64,000 nucleotides of DNA from Panulirus ornatus. Taxonomy: Eukaryota > Arthropoda > Malacostraca > Decapoda > Palinuridae. Location: contig NC_092225.1 in the NCBI RefSeq assembly GCF_036320965.1, forward strand, positions 56,978,424 through 57,042,423, read 5' to 3'. A model generated the notes under the pieces. The model was not told the origin of the DNA. It ran no database searches and worked only from the letters and a program-made list of their open reading frames with translations. Shown here piece after piece: positions 1 through 10,467 of this stretch. Numbering within the stretch: position 1 is the stretch's first letter; every line of letters starts with the position of its first letter. A program made the translations under genes and the position numbers.

Positions 1-693
1 TTGATAACTTCGTTTCAACTCCTGGAAAGCAAGAGAAGACGACGACGAAGTAGAAGCAGAAAAGTTGATGCCTCTATTCAAGTGTAAATAAGAAGTCTGG
101 GTATATCTGATAAGGTGTTTTTATTGAGTATTTTAATGAGATCCTTGGTCGCTAATTAGTGACCGTAAAATACTTACAGACATAACTCGACATGTCATTA
201 TCAAACATCAACACTTTTATCTGTACAAACTTTTCCCATATGTCATAAGTATTATGATGCCTAGAAGTCGTATTCGAGTTACTACAGGCCTCTGTATCGT
301 CATATATGAACCACAGAAAACGTGTAGCTTACTCCAAGAAGTTACATTAACACCTGCGTCTCCATTGCCTCATTCACATAATCGATCCAACATCAGTTCA
401 AATTCTGATTTGACTTTTACAAGTTGTCGAGATGTTGCTACTTTGTCGACATTTGTAACTCTGGCCTCCTACGCGTCCTGTAAAATGGACAGTAATTAAC
501 TGGGAAGAGAAAGAGTCGAGGGTAAACAAATGGCCTTCACTTACAATCTAAAAGGATCGTCAATCAAAACAGCAAACTTTTCTGCATACAGTTACACACG
601 CCTAGTCTGCCATCCCCCGCTGGCTGCCAGCAGTGGCCCAATGAGATAGTTTTCTTGCACAAACATTGGCCCAGCAAGCGAGGGGCTGAAGAG
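1..693. other. Unassigned sequence
   Basis: I see no repeat, splice-flanked exon or recognisable protein. The one open frame (254-499, plus) is short and resembles nothing I know. Confidence 0.5.
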
Positions 694-950
694 GGGAAAC
701 TGATCATTATACAGAAGATGGGAGACTGATCATTATATAGAAAATGGGAAACTGATCATTTTACTGAAGATGGGGAACAGATCATTATACAGAAGATGGG
801 AAACTGATCATTATACAGAAGATGGGGAACTGATCATTATACAGAAGATGGGAAACTGATCATTATACAGATGGGGAAATGATCATTATATAGACGATGG
901 GGAACTGATTATCATATAGAAGATGGGAAACTGATCATTATATAGAAGTC
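694..950. repeat. 26-bp minisatellite, about 10 copies
   Basis: A degenerate unit of about 26 bp built around the palindrome TGATCA followed by TTATACAGAAGATGGG is repeated head to tail. Copies differ by substitutions and small indels, so this is an old array. It contains no sustained open frame. Confidence 0.85.
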
Positions 951-1015
951 TGAGGTCGCTACACACGCCTTGCACTATATTCTTGGGCATATGGTACATT
1001 TAATCGTGCGTCTGT

Positions 1016-1067
1016 ATGTGTGTGTGTGCGTGTGTGTGTATGTGTGTGTGTGTGTGTGTATGTGTGT

Positions 1068-1126
<59 letters not shown>
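1016..1126. repeat. (GT)n microsatellite
   Basis: About 110 bp of GT dinucleotides with scattered GTAT and GCGT interruptions. The opposite-strand Cys/Val and His/Thr frames over it are artefacts. Confidence 0.97.
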
Positions 1127-1128
<2 letters not shown>

Positions 1129-1630
1129 CACTACATTCTTGGGCATCTGGTATATCTAATTCTGAAGAGTATTCATTAAGCACGTTGAATGTATAATACT
1201 CGAAGATATGATACAGAATGAAGGAAATATTTGAGAAAACATAAGCTATGAGGGGCCATATTTTCTACACTTATTATCCTATTCGTTTCAAAGATTCATC
1301 ACTTTATATTTCCCTCGGCTAGAGTTCATTTGACGTTTACTTGATGGACGGATATGTAGACAATTCTAATCAAGATACTGTCTATGGTTACGATAATAAT
1401 ATAAATTGGGAGCCATTAAAAAAAAACTACCGCATATGGATGAAAAATGAAATATATAAGCGAGTATTTATCCTTAAGAAAAAATATCACAGTGCCATTA
1501 CGACAATCAGAGTAGAACAAAGAAATCAGAAGCCGAGATCCGAAATGAAAACTGTCCATCTTGGGAGACAGACGACACCAAGAATACAAAATCAAAGATG
1601 AAATGTCAGGACTTTCCTCCACCTGTTGTT
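1127..1630. other. Unassigned sequence
   Basis: An 86-codon plus-strand frame at 1341-1601 has no recognisable domain and no clear splice context. Nothing else is seen. Confidence 0.4.
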
Positions 1631-2330
1631 CTTGATGTATTCCAGGGACGTCCCTGATGTATTCCTGGGCCGTTCCTGATGTATTGTGGCCCGTCCCTGA
1701 TGTATTATGGGACGTCCCTGATATATTATGGGCCGTCCCCGATGTATTCTCGGCCGTCCCTGATGTATTATGGGACGTCCCTGATGTATTATGGGACGTC
1801 CCTGATGTATTCTCGGCCGTCCCTGATGTATTATGGGACGTCCCTGATGTATTATGGGACGTCCCTGATGTATTATGGGACGTCCCTGATGTATTATGGG
1901 ACGTCCCTGATGTATTTTGGGACGTCCTAAACACATTCCTCTTACTGTTGTTGTTGATATATTCCGGGACGTCCCTGATATTTTCTGGGACGTCCCTGAT
2001 GTATTCTGGGACGTCCCTGATGTATTATGGGACGTCCCTGATGTATTATGGGACGTCCCTGATGTATTATGGGACGTCCCTAATGTATTTTGGGACGTCC
2101 TAAACACATTCCTCTTACTGTTGTTGTTGATATATTCCGGGACGTCCCTGATATTTTCTGGGACGTCCCTGATGTATTTTAGGACGTCCCTGGTGTATTC
2201 TGGAAGGTCCCTGGTGTATTCTGGAACGTCCCTGATGTATTCTGGGACGTCCCTTATCTATTTTGGGACGTCTCTGGTGTATTCTGGGACGTCCCAGACA
2301 CCTTCCTCTTACAGCTGTTGTTGATGTATT
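1631..2330. repeat. 21-bp minisatellite with palindromic core, about 33 copies
   Basis: Each 21-bp unit contains the perfect 10-bp palindrome GGGACGTCCC followed by TGATGTATTNT. Because 21 is divisible by three, several frames on both strands stay open for 80-170 codons (for example 1416-1934 minus and 1657-2103 plus). All are repetitive and unlikely to be genes. A block carrying the unusual insert CTAAACACATTCCTCTTACT occurs at 1926 and again at 2099, showing a larger 173-bp duplication inside the array. Confidence 0.93.
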
Positions 2331-2569
2331 CCGTGACGTCACTGCAGCATGAAAATATAAGAGAGAGATAAGAAGTAGAGTAAGAGCGAAGCGTAAGGAA
2401 CAGGAGAGATATATCAAGGTTAATGATAAAAATTCTTATCTCATGATCTATGCGGAGGATGAACGACTACGATTTAATCTACCTTCCTTGGAAACGAATC
2501 AGTGAATAATGTAAGACCTGGAATTTTAAGTCATAACGGAGAGAAATTTGCTCTAAGTCGGTACAGCTG

Positions 2570-2571
<2 letters not shown>

Positions 2572-2622
<51 letters not shown>
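2572..2622. repeat. (CT)n microsatellite
   Basis: A pure CT tract of about 51 bp. Confidence 0.98.
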
Positions 2623-2625
<3 letters not shown>

Positions 2626-2746
2626 CTAGAAAGATCTACAAGAACGATGAACTGTTTTACATTCATCCTTCATCCTAATCTCTATATCATCTAGGATTTC
2701 CCAACACCCTGTGCAACACAGCCAGGCTTCCACATGTAGAGCGCAT

Positions 2747-2749
<3 letters not shown>

Positions 2750-2807
<58 letters not shown>
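2750..2807. repeat. (AC)n microsatellite
   Basis: A pure AC tract of about 58 bp. Confidence 0.98.
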
Positions 2808-2809
<2 letters not shown>

Positions 2810-2961
2810 ACTCAGGGAAAGCCCTTTGGAAAGCATGTAACTCACTCATAAATCATATATACTCACTTCCATCACTTGCTGCCGAGGGACTATCATAACT
2901 TTACTGAAACGAAATCCAGACACATTCCAACGTTCCTCTGTCCACTGAACACATGAGCGTC

Positions 2962-3005
<44 letters not shown>
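2962..3005. repeat. (AC)n microsatellite
   Basis: A pure AC tract of about 44 bp, about 155 bp after the previous one. Confidence 0.98.
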
Positions 3006-3008
<3 letters not shown>

Positions 3009-3344
3009 CGGCCAGAGTGGCTTGACTGGCAGGAGTATCCAGAACCTGGCGACACAATGAGGATGGTCGATCACTATGAAAAATGCGACGTGTCAGTCTC
3101 CCTTCACACGCCTCTCATCAAAATCCAATTTTTGCTGTCGGCAAACATTTTTTTTCCTCCTCCACCTCGCAGACAGCCAATGTTTTAAAGGTAATGGTCG
3201 TTACGTCATTTATCAAGCCAATCAACTCTCATAAACCGAGTTTTTTATTTTCTCTTCATGTCAAAATCTTTAACGGGTTGTTCGAGGCCTCAGGCCATCC
3301 CGTCCTCGTGTTGGGGTCCAGGTTGTTTGGTGGTTCAGGGTAGT
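3006..3344. other. Unassigned sequence
   Basis: No repeat or gene is recognised. An 86-codon plus frame (3083-3343) has no family resemblance. Confidence 0.4.
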
Positions 3345-3500
3345 TTGGTTGGGCTGGTTGGTTGTTTGGGCTTCAGGCCAATTAACTGCCAGGGTCGTTA
3401 AGGCCGTCAACGTAAGCTACATCAACCAACCGAAGAATTATCTTTTAACACTTTCTTCAGTGGTAAAGATCATTCGAAGACCACATACACACTCCCGCTA
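3345..3500 (+). repeat. Dispersed repeat, copy 1 (borders the 23-bp satellite)
   Basis: This segment (key words GGTTGTTTGGGCTT, CCAGGGTCGTTAAGGCCGTC and GTAAGCTACATC) recurs with moderate divergence at 19452-19625. Both copies end in a word like GCATGTGGCCCATCTCT. In this copy that word is followed by dozens of tandem repeats of itself; the other copy has only one. The element type is unknown: no tRNA head, coding capacity or poly(A) tail is seen. Confidence 0.75.
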
Positions 3501-5160
3501 GGCATGTGGCCCATCTCTCACTAAGCATGTGGCCCATCTCTCACCTAAGCATGTGGCCCATCTCTCACTAAGCATGTGGCCCATCTCTCACTTAGCATGT
3601 GGCCCATCTCCCACTATGTATGAGGCCCATCTCTCACTAATCATGTGGGCCATCTCTCACTAAGCATGTAGCCCATCTCTCACTAAGCATGTGGCCCATC
3701 TCTCACTAAGCATATGGCCCATCTCTCACTAAGCATATGGCCCATCTCTCACTAAGCATGTGGGCCATCTCTTACTAAGCATGTGGGCCATCTCTCACTA
3801 AGCATGTGGGCCCATCTCTCACTAAGCATGTGGCCATCTCTCACTAAGCATGTGGGCCATCTCTTACTAAGCATGTGGGCCATCTCTCACTAAGCATGTG
3901 GGCCATCTCTCACTAAGCATGTGGCCCATCTCTCACTAAGCATGTGGCCCATCTCTCACTAATCATGTGGCCCATCTCTCACTAAGCATGTGGCCCATCT
4001 CTCACTAAGCATGTGGCCCATCTCTCACTAATCATGTGGCCCATCTCTCACTAAGCATGTGGCCCATCTCTCACTAAGCATGTGGCCCATCTCTCACTAA
4101 GCATGTGGCCCATCTCTCACTAAGCATGTGGCCCATCTCTCACTATGCATGTGGCCCATCTCTCACTAATCATGTGGCCCATCTCTCACGCTGCATGTGG
4201 CCTATCTCTCACTACGTTTGTAGCCCATCTCTCACCATGCATGAGGCCCATCTCTCACTAATCATGTGGCCCATCTCTCACTAAGCATGTGGCCCATCTC
4301 TCACTATGTATGTGGCTCATCTCTCACTACGCATGTGGCCCATCTCTCACTAATCATGTGGCCCATCTCTCACTAAGCATGTGGCCCATCTCTCACTAAG
4401 CATGTGGCCCATCTCTCACTAAGCATGTGGCCCATCTCTCACTAAGCATGTGGCCCATCTCTCACTAAGCATGTGGCCCATCTCTCACTAAGCATGTGGC
4501 CCATCTCTCACTAAGCATGTGGCCCATCTCTCACTAATCATGTGGGCCCATCTCTCACTAAGCATGTGGCCCATCTCTCACTAAGCATGTGGCCCATCTC
4601 TCACTAAGCATGTGGCCCATCTCTCACTAAGCATGTGGCCCATCTCTCACTAAGCATGTGGCCCATCTCTCACTAAGCATGTGGGCCATCTCTCACTAAG
4701 CATGTGGCCCATCTCTCACTAAGCATGTGGCCCATCTCTCACTAATCATGTGGCCCATCTCTCACTAAGCATGTGGCCCATCTCTCACTAAGCATGTGGG
4801 CCATCTCTCACTACGTACGTAGCCCAACTCTCACCATGCATGCGGCCCATCTCTCACTAATTATGTGGCCCATCTCTCACTAAGCATGTGGCCCATCTCT
4901 CACTAAGCATGTGGCCCATCTCTCACTAAGCATGTGGCCCATCTCTCACTAAGCATGTGGGCCATCTCTCACTAAGCATGTGGCCCATCTCTCACTAAGC
5001 ATGTGGCCCATCTCTCACTAAGCATGTGGCCCATCTCTCACTAAGCATTGGCCCATCTCTCACTAATCATGTGGCCCATCTCTCACTAAGCATGTGGCCC
5101 ATCTCTCACTAGTGTAGGCCATCTCTCACAGCATGGCCATCTCTCACTACTGCATGTGGC
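3501..5160. repeat. 23-bp satellite array, about 72 copies
   Basis: The unit is GCATGTGGCCCATCTCTCAC plus CTA or TAA. The core is well conserved, with recurring variants (aatCATG for aagCATG, GTGGGCC for GTGGCCC, and more diverged units near 4200 and 4810). The array contains no open frame of note. It appears to be seeded by the end of the dispersed repeat immediately upstream. Confidence 0.95.
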
Positions 5161-5600
5161 CCCTGTCATGTTTGTGGCCCATCTTCTACTAAACATTGTG
5201 GACACAAATCTGTCACAGCAATGTGTTTTTTTAGCAGTCATGTGATTAATCAAAATGTGTCCATTTAAAACATGGTCCCATCTAACTAAGCAGGCCACTC
5301 ATCATAAAGATGTTGTACATTTATGACATAAGTGGAATTCTCATAACATATGTGGTCGTATCAACTGAAACATGTGGGCATTCCATCTGTATATGTGTCC
5401 ATCTTCGTTACTATATACCCATGTGGTATGATTCTCACTATGTGTGTTGATCTTCACATATGCATGTGGCCATTTACATAATGCATAGTTGGATCCCACT
5501 GAGTGTGGATTCATCGTGTATAATGTATTACCCATTCTGTAACCATGCATGCGGTCATCTCTGATACTCTGCATGTGGCCATGCGTGGTCAATGTTTATA
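5161..5600. repeat. Decayed right edge of the 23-bp satellite
   Basis: Fragments such as CATGTGG, GGCCATC and ACTAAGCA persist at irregular spacing with many indels, fading rightwards. This may be natural decay at an array edge or poorly polished sequence. Confidence 0.6.
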
Positions 5601-5815
5601 TGGTGCTGACTTGTCGTGTTAATGATATAAATTCAGTTGTTAACTGTGTGACAAATGTCAACAGTCTATAACTGATTTTTTGTTAATGATTTCCTATGTG
5701 TGTATAATGTTTAACAATTGTGTATCATGATATAATATGTCGGTATATATATTACCTATGTGTGTAATAATAGTACAATGACGTGATAATGATATTACAT
5801 TTTTGTATAATGAAT
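5601..5815. repeat. Decayed left edge of the 24-bp satellite
   Basis: Pieces of the next array's unit (GTGTATAATG, ATGATAT, ATTACC) occur with indels and become regular towards 5816. Confidence 0.6.
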
Positions 5816-6322
5816 ATTACATATGTCGTGTATAATGATATTACATATTGTCGTGTATAATGATGATTACATATGTCGTGTATAATGATATTACATATGT
5901 CGTGTATAATGATATTACATATTTCGTGTATAATGATGTTACATATGTCGTGTATAATGATATTACATATGTCGTGTATAATGATATTACATATGTCGTG
6001 TATAATGATATTACATATGTCGTGTATAATGATATTACATATGTCGTGTATAATGATATTACATATGTCGTGTATAATGATATTACATATGTCGTGTATA
6101 ATGATGTTACATATGTCGTGTATAATGATATTACATATGTCGTGTATAATGATATTACATATGTCGTGTATAATGATGTTACATATGTCGTGTATAATGA
6201 TATTACATATGTCGTGTATAATGATAGTACATATGTCGTGTATAATGATATTACATATGTCGTGTATAATGATATTACCCATTTCGTGTATAATGATATT
6301 ACCCATGTCGTGTATAATGATC
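5816..6322. repeat. 24-bp satellite array, about 21 copies
   Basis: The unit is ATGTCGTGTATAATGATATT plus ACAT, very homogeneous, with a few substitutions (ATGTT or ATAGT for ATATT; ACCC for ACAT). The period is divisible by three, so five overlapping repetitive frames of 150-186 codons stay open on both strands. They are repeat artefacts. Confidence 0.96.
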
Positions 6323-6412
6323 GGTCACTGATCCCAGAGCATCCCCATGGGTCAAAGACCTTTGCCTGAGTGAAGATATCTATCTTGAAGTTTGTTCTCA
6401 ATTCATGTCCTC

Positions 6413-6690
6413 AAGAATGAATGCATGAGCAAACTAACGTACTCAAGCACGAGTGCATGAGCAAACTAACGTACTCAAGCACGAGTGCATGAGCAAACTA
6501 ACGTACTCAAGCACGAGTGCATGTGCAAACTAACGTACTCAAGCACGAGTGCATGAGCAAACTAACGTACTCAAGCACGAGTGCATGTGCAAACTAACGT
6601 ACTCAAGCACGAGTGCATGTGCAAACTAAAGTACTCAAGCACGAGTGCATGTGCAAACTAACGTACTCAAGCACGAGTGCATGTGCAAAA
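6413..6690. repeat. 32-bp minisatellite, about 8.5 copies
   Basis: The unit contains ACTCAAGCACGAGTGCATG followed by (A/T)GCAAACTAACGT. Copies alternate between GCATGAGC and GCATGTGC variants and are otherwise almost identical, which implies recent expansion. Confidence 0.95.
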
Positions 6691-6737
6691 CGGTCGTCTC
6701 TTCAACACTCAGTCAGTGAAGGACAACTTCCATTCCC

Positions 6738-6748
6738 CCCCCCCCCCG
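6738..6748. repeat. Poly(C) run
   Basis: A run of 11 C at the left border of the CA/T-rich array. Confidence 0.9.
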
Positions 6749-6767
6749 TGTGTCAACGACCATTAGT

Positions 6768-7915
6768 ACCATCACCTCCAACCACAGCTGCTGCCACTTT
6801 TATCAACATCCTCATCAGTGGCATTACCATCACCTACCATCACTGCCACCATCATACCACGACCATCATCACCACCTACCATCACTGCCACCACCATACC
6901 ACTACCATCATCACCACCTACCATCACTGCCACCACCCTACCACTACCATCATCACCACCTACATCACCACCTCATACCCCCATAAACACCACCTACCAC
7001 ACTGCCACCCTATACCCCACCACCATCACCCCCTACCATCACTGCCCCACCATACCAAATACCTCATCACCACCACCTAAAATGCCCCACCCTACCAACC
7101 CTCAATCACCACCTCACCCTGCCACCACCCTTTCCACACCATCATCACCACCTTTACCATCACTGCCACCACCTACCACTACCATATCACCACCTCCATC
7201 ACTGCCACCCTCTACCACGACCCTCATTACCCCCCTACCCCTCACGCCACCATCATACCAAACCACCCCTAAAACCTACCACCCCTGCCCCACCTCATAC
7301 CATATCACACCCTTTCCATACTGCCCCCCTCCCTACCCCCACCATCATCACACCTACCCTCACTGCCACCATCCCTACCACACCATCATCACACCTACCA
7401 TCCTGCCACCATATAAACGACCACCCTCACCACTACCCTCATGCCCACCCTACCCGCATCATCCACTTACCTCACTGCCCACCCCCCCCACCACATCACC
7501 ACCTACCACACTGCCACCATATCCATCCTCATCACACCCACCCCACTGCCCCATTTATACCACGACCACCCCTCACCACCTCCACACTGCCCCCACATAC
7601 CAACCATCATCACCCCCCCCATCATGCCCCATCTCCCCCACCATCATACCCCCTACCTTTTCCGCCACCATCATACCCCCGACCTCATCACCACTACCCC
7701 TCACTGCCACCATCATACCACACCATCATCCCACTACCTCACTGCCACACCCTTACCAACCAATCATCACCCCCTACCATAAATGCCACCCCATACCCCC
7801 CATCCACCACCCACCCTCAGCCACCACCACCCCCTACCCTCATCACCCACTTAAACCAACCCCTACACCACCCCCCAACTTAAACCCTATCACCCCTCCA
7901 CCCTGAAACCACATA
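6768..7915. repeat. Degenerate ACC/ATC-rich minisatellite (42-bp unit at left)
   Basis: At 6830-6960 a 42-bp unit (GCCACCATCATACCAC then ATCATCACCACCTACCATCA) is clear. Further right it degrades into ACC/ATC/CCC-rich sequence almost devoid of G. Lack of G and of stop codons leaves a 362-codon Thr/Pro/His frame (6818-7906, plus) and shorter overlapping ones. The composition, not selection, explains them. The strand asymmetry (C-rich plus strand) is extreme. Confidence 0.85.
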
Positions 7916-7929
7916 CCACCCCATCACAA

Positions 7930-7933
<4 letters not shown>

Positions 7934-7979
<46 letters not shown>
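7934..7979. repeat. (AT)n microsatellite
   Basis: About 45 bp of AT with one AATATA interruption. Confidence 0.95.
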
Positions 7980-8076
7980 AGGCGCCTCCCGAATATGTCA
8001 TCAAAATCATAACCAATTTCGACCCGCGATCATAATATTCTGTGACTTTATCCCATCTATCGACACAGGTGGAGGT

Positions 8077-8139
8077 GGGTTTGGGTCGGGAGAGGGGTGG
8101 GTTTGGGTCGGGAGGGAGGGAGGTGGGTGGGTGCTGGGG
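8077..8139 (+). other. G-quadruplex-prone G-rich segment
   Basis: At least ten runs of three or more G separated by 1-4 bases lie in 63 bp, including a short GGTGGGTTTGGGTCGGGAG duplication. The run spacing fits the standard G-quadruplex pattern. Function is unknown. Confidence 0.75.
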
Positions 8140-8368
8140 CTAACTTAAATTAGCCCTCTTCCCAAGACAGATCCAGCCATCATGGCAGATGACCATGGGC
8201 GTATGAGCAGCCATGTCACAGCCCGGCGACAAGTCTCCGTCTCATAAATCTTTCCCCAGGATGAAGCACAGATTGGCGAGGTCTTCTGACTAGAAGAAGA
8301 AACGCGAGACTTAAGAGACCAGTCCCGTCGCCTTGAGCCACCGTGTCCATCATCCTGCTGGACTGTAT

Positions 8369-8392
8369 ACACACACACACACGCGCGCGCGC
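8369..8392. repeat. (AC)n-(GC)n compound tract
   Basis: Alternating purine-pyrimidine AC repeats pass into GC repeats, a Z-DNA-prone composition. Confidence 0.9.
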
Positions 8393-8676
8393 CTGGCCAT
8401 GTCATTATACTCTTGAACTGAAAAGACGAGTTGGAGAAGGGCATCAGTGTTTGATTCATGAATAGGATTTAAGCCCATCGCTACAGGAATGCACGGACCT
8501 GACAACATATCAAATTGCCTTCTACTTTTAGCCTTGTGTGTCTATGTAAACAATTCAGCCCAGGGCTTTAAATACCACCTTAAGGTTATGGTTGGAGAAC
8601 TAGGTTTACCAGGTGTATAGCCAGTAATCAAAGCCTTGAAAAGGCAAATCAGTGACAGACAGGTACCGAGGCATTT

Positions 8677-8678
<2 letters not shown>

Positions 8679-8724
<46 letters not shown>

Positions 8725-8732
8725 CCCCCCCC
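8679..8732. repeat. (TC)n followed by poly(C)
   Basis: About 43 bp of TC followed directly by a run of about 11 C. Confidence 0.97.
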
Positions 8733-9115
8733 AAGGACAAATAAAACCGCGAGTCCAGCATTCGTTCGTCCATCTTTCAACTAGTGAGGGTGCAACTTCC
8801 CAGCATATCACGTACGAAGCTCTGAGGGCTCTCAATCAACTCGTTTGTACGAGTGTAAATGAGTGAATGTTAAAAAAAAAAATATATAGTGGGGAAAAAA
8901 GAAACAGACTCTCAGAGCCAACGAGAGCAAAAGCAAAAGAAGAGAAAGAGAAAGAGAAAAAGAGATATGAACAAAAACGACAACAGGTGGTGCTTCATCA
9001 ATGCTAAGACGAACAAAGATATGAAAAGCAGACTTTCTGCTTTTTTTCTTCCCCATGTGAATAGCAGCTTCAGGATTGCCATCTATGGATCAAACGGCTT
9101 TACACATGAACTGTT

Positions 9116-9117
<2 letters not shown>
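8733..9117. other. Unassigned sequence, purine-rich part
   Basis: AGAGAAAG-like purine repeats lie at about 8928-8968; nothing else is recognised. Confidence 0.4.

Positions 9118-9159
<42 letters not shown>
9118..9159. repeat. (GT)n microsatellite
   Basis: A pure GT tract of about 42 bp. Confidence 0.98.
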
Positions 9160-9160
<1 letters not shown>

Positions 9161-9438
9161 TATGCACAGAATGTGCAGCGAGGCTCTGAATGCAAGCCAC
9201 TGTATTAGGAGGTCACATTCGGGTATATAAAAATGAACGTCAAGACTTTCATAGTCAGCTGTTTACCTAATACGAGTCTAGTTATTTTTGCTTCCACTGT
9301 ATCGTTTACTTGACCTAAAAGAACACCTAGATCTGCAGTGTTGATTACTTGGGTGAATATTCCCTCCCGAGTCTTGCATAACAAGATCTTGTTAATCTAT
9401 TTCACGTGTTTGCCATATCAGCCAACGAGGCGCAATAG

Positions 9439-9439
<1 letters not shown>

Positions 9440-9483
<44 letters not shown>
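9440..9483. repeat. (CA)n microsatellite
   Basis: A pure CA tract of about 44 bp. Confidence 0.98.
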
Positions 9484-9486
<3 letters not shown>

Positions 9487-9590
9487 CGGTGTACGAAAAG
9501 AACTAGTCTTTCCGAGATAATTCTCGCTCAAGAGAAGTCCACCATCTGCTCCAGATCGGAGCACAGATTCGTAGTTGCAGGAGCCCTAAA

Positions 9591-9596
<6 letters not shown>

Positions 9597-9664
<68 letters not shown>
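9597..9664. repeat. (AT)n at the outer end of the inverted LINE segment
   Basis: A pure AT tract ends exactly where the antisense LINE coding sequence begins (VLIERI read on the minus strand). Confidence 0.97.
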
Positions 9665-9666
<2 letters not shown>

Positions 9667-10466
9667 TCTCAATCAATACCCTCCCATATAATTTCCCAGG
9701 AATGCTCAACAAACTTATACCTGCGTAATTTGAGCACTCATCTTTATCCCCTTTGCCTTTGTACAATGGCACTATGCAAGCATTCCGCCAATCCTCAGGC
9801 ACCTCACCATGAGTCATACATACATTAGATAACCTTACCTACCAGTCAACAACACAGTCACCCCCTTTTTTATTACATTCCACTGCAATACCATCCAAAC
9901 CCGCTGCCTTGCCGGCTTTCATCTTCTGCGAAGCTTTCACTACCTCTTCTCTCTTTACCAAATCATCCTCCCTAACCCTCCCACTTAGCACACCACCTCG
10001 ATCAAAACACCCTATATCTGCCACTCTATCATCTAACACATTCAAAAAACCTTCAAAATACTCACTCCATCTCCTTCTCACTTCACTACTACTTGTTATT
10101 ACCTCCACATTAGCCCCTTCACAGATGTTCCCATTTGTTCTCTTGTCTTACGCACTTTATTTCCTCCTTCCAAAATATCTTTTTATTCTCTCTAAAATTT
10201 AATGACACTCTCTCATCCCAACTTTCATTTGTCCTCTTTTTCACCTTTTGCACCTTTCTCTTGACCACCTGACTCTTTCTTTCATACATCTCCCAGTCAT
10301 TCGCACTACTTTCCTGCAAAACTCGTCCAAACGTCTCTCTCTTCTCTTTCACTAACAGTCTTATTCCTTCATCCCTCCACTCACTACCCTTCCAAATTTG
10401 CCCACCTCCCAACTTTCTCATGCCACAGGCATCTTTTGCGCAAGTCATCACTGCTTCCCTAAAGAA
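9665..10466 (-). mobile_element. LINE fragment, inverted 5' part of a twin-primed copy (linker and RT motifs 0-1)
   Basis: Read on the minus strand this encodes the segment upstream of and entering the reverse transcriptase of a non-LTR retrotransposon. It has a basic linker (about 10466-10119, with FWKEEIK), the RT entry motif KMKAGKAAGLDGIAVE near 9900, and the RT1 motif PEDWRNACIVPLYKGKGD near 9780 followed by YAGISLLSIPGKLYGRVLIE. The frame is broken by a frameshift near 10115 and a stop at about 9836. It stops at (AT)n just before the next conserved block, which is found instead on the plus strand from 10468. Clade: RTE-like by the C-terminal domain of sibling copies; not certain. Confidence 0.88.
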
Positions 10467-10467
10467 G

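Noticed and set aside
1631..2330. Reading the GGGACGTCCC array as a true NF-kappaB or CREB enhancer
   Set aside because: The palindrome deviates from the kappa-B consensus at the centre and lacks the full CRE; there is no neighbouring promoter.
5752..6401. Overlapping 150-186-codon frames on both strands
   Set aside because: They are translations of the 24-bp satellite in different frames.
6818..7906. 362-codon Thr/Pro/His-rich frame on the plus strand
   Set aside because: The region is ACC/ATC/CCC repeat DNA nearly lacking G, so stop codons cannot form; other frames are open for the same reason.
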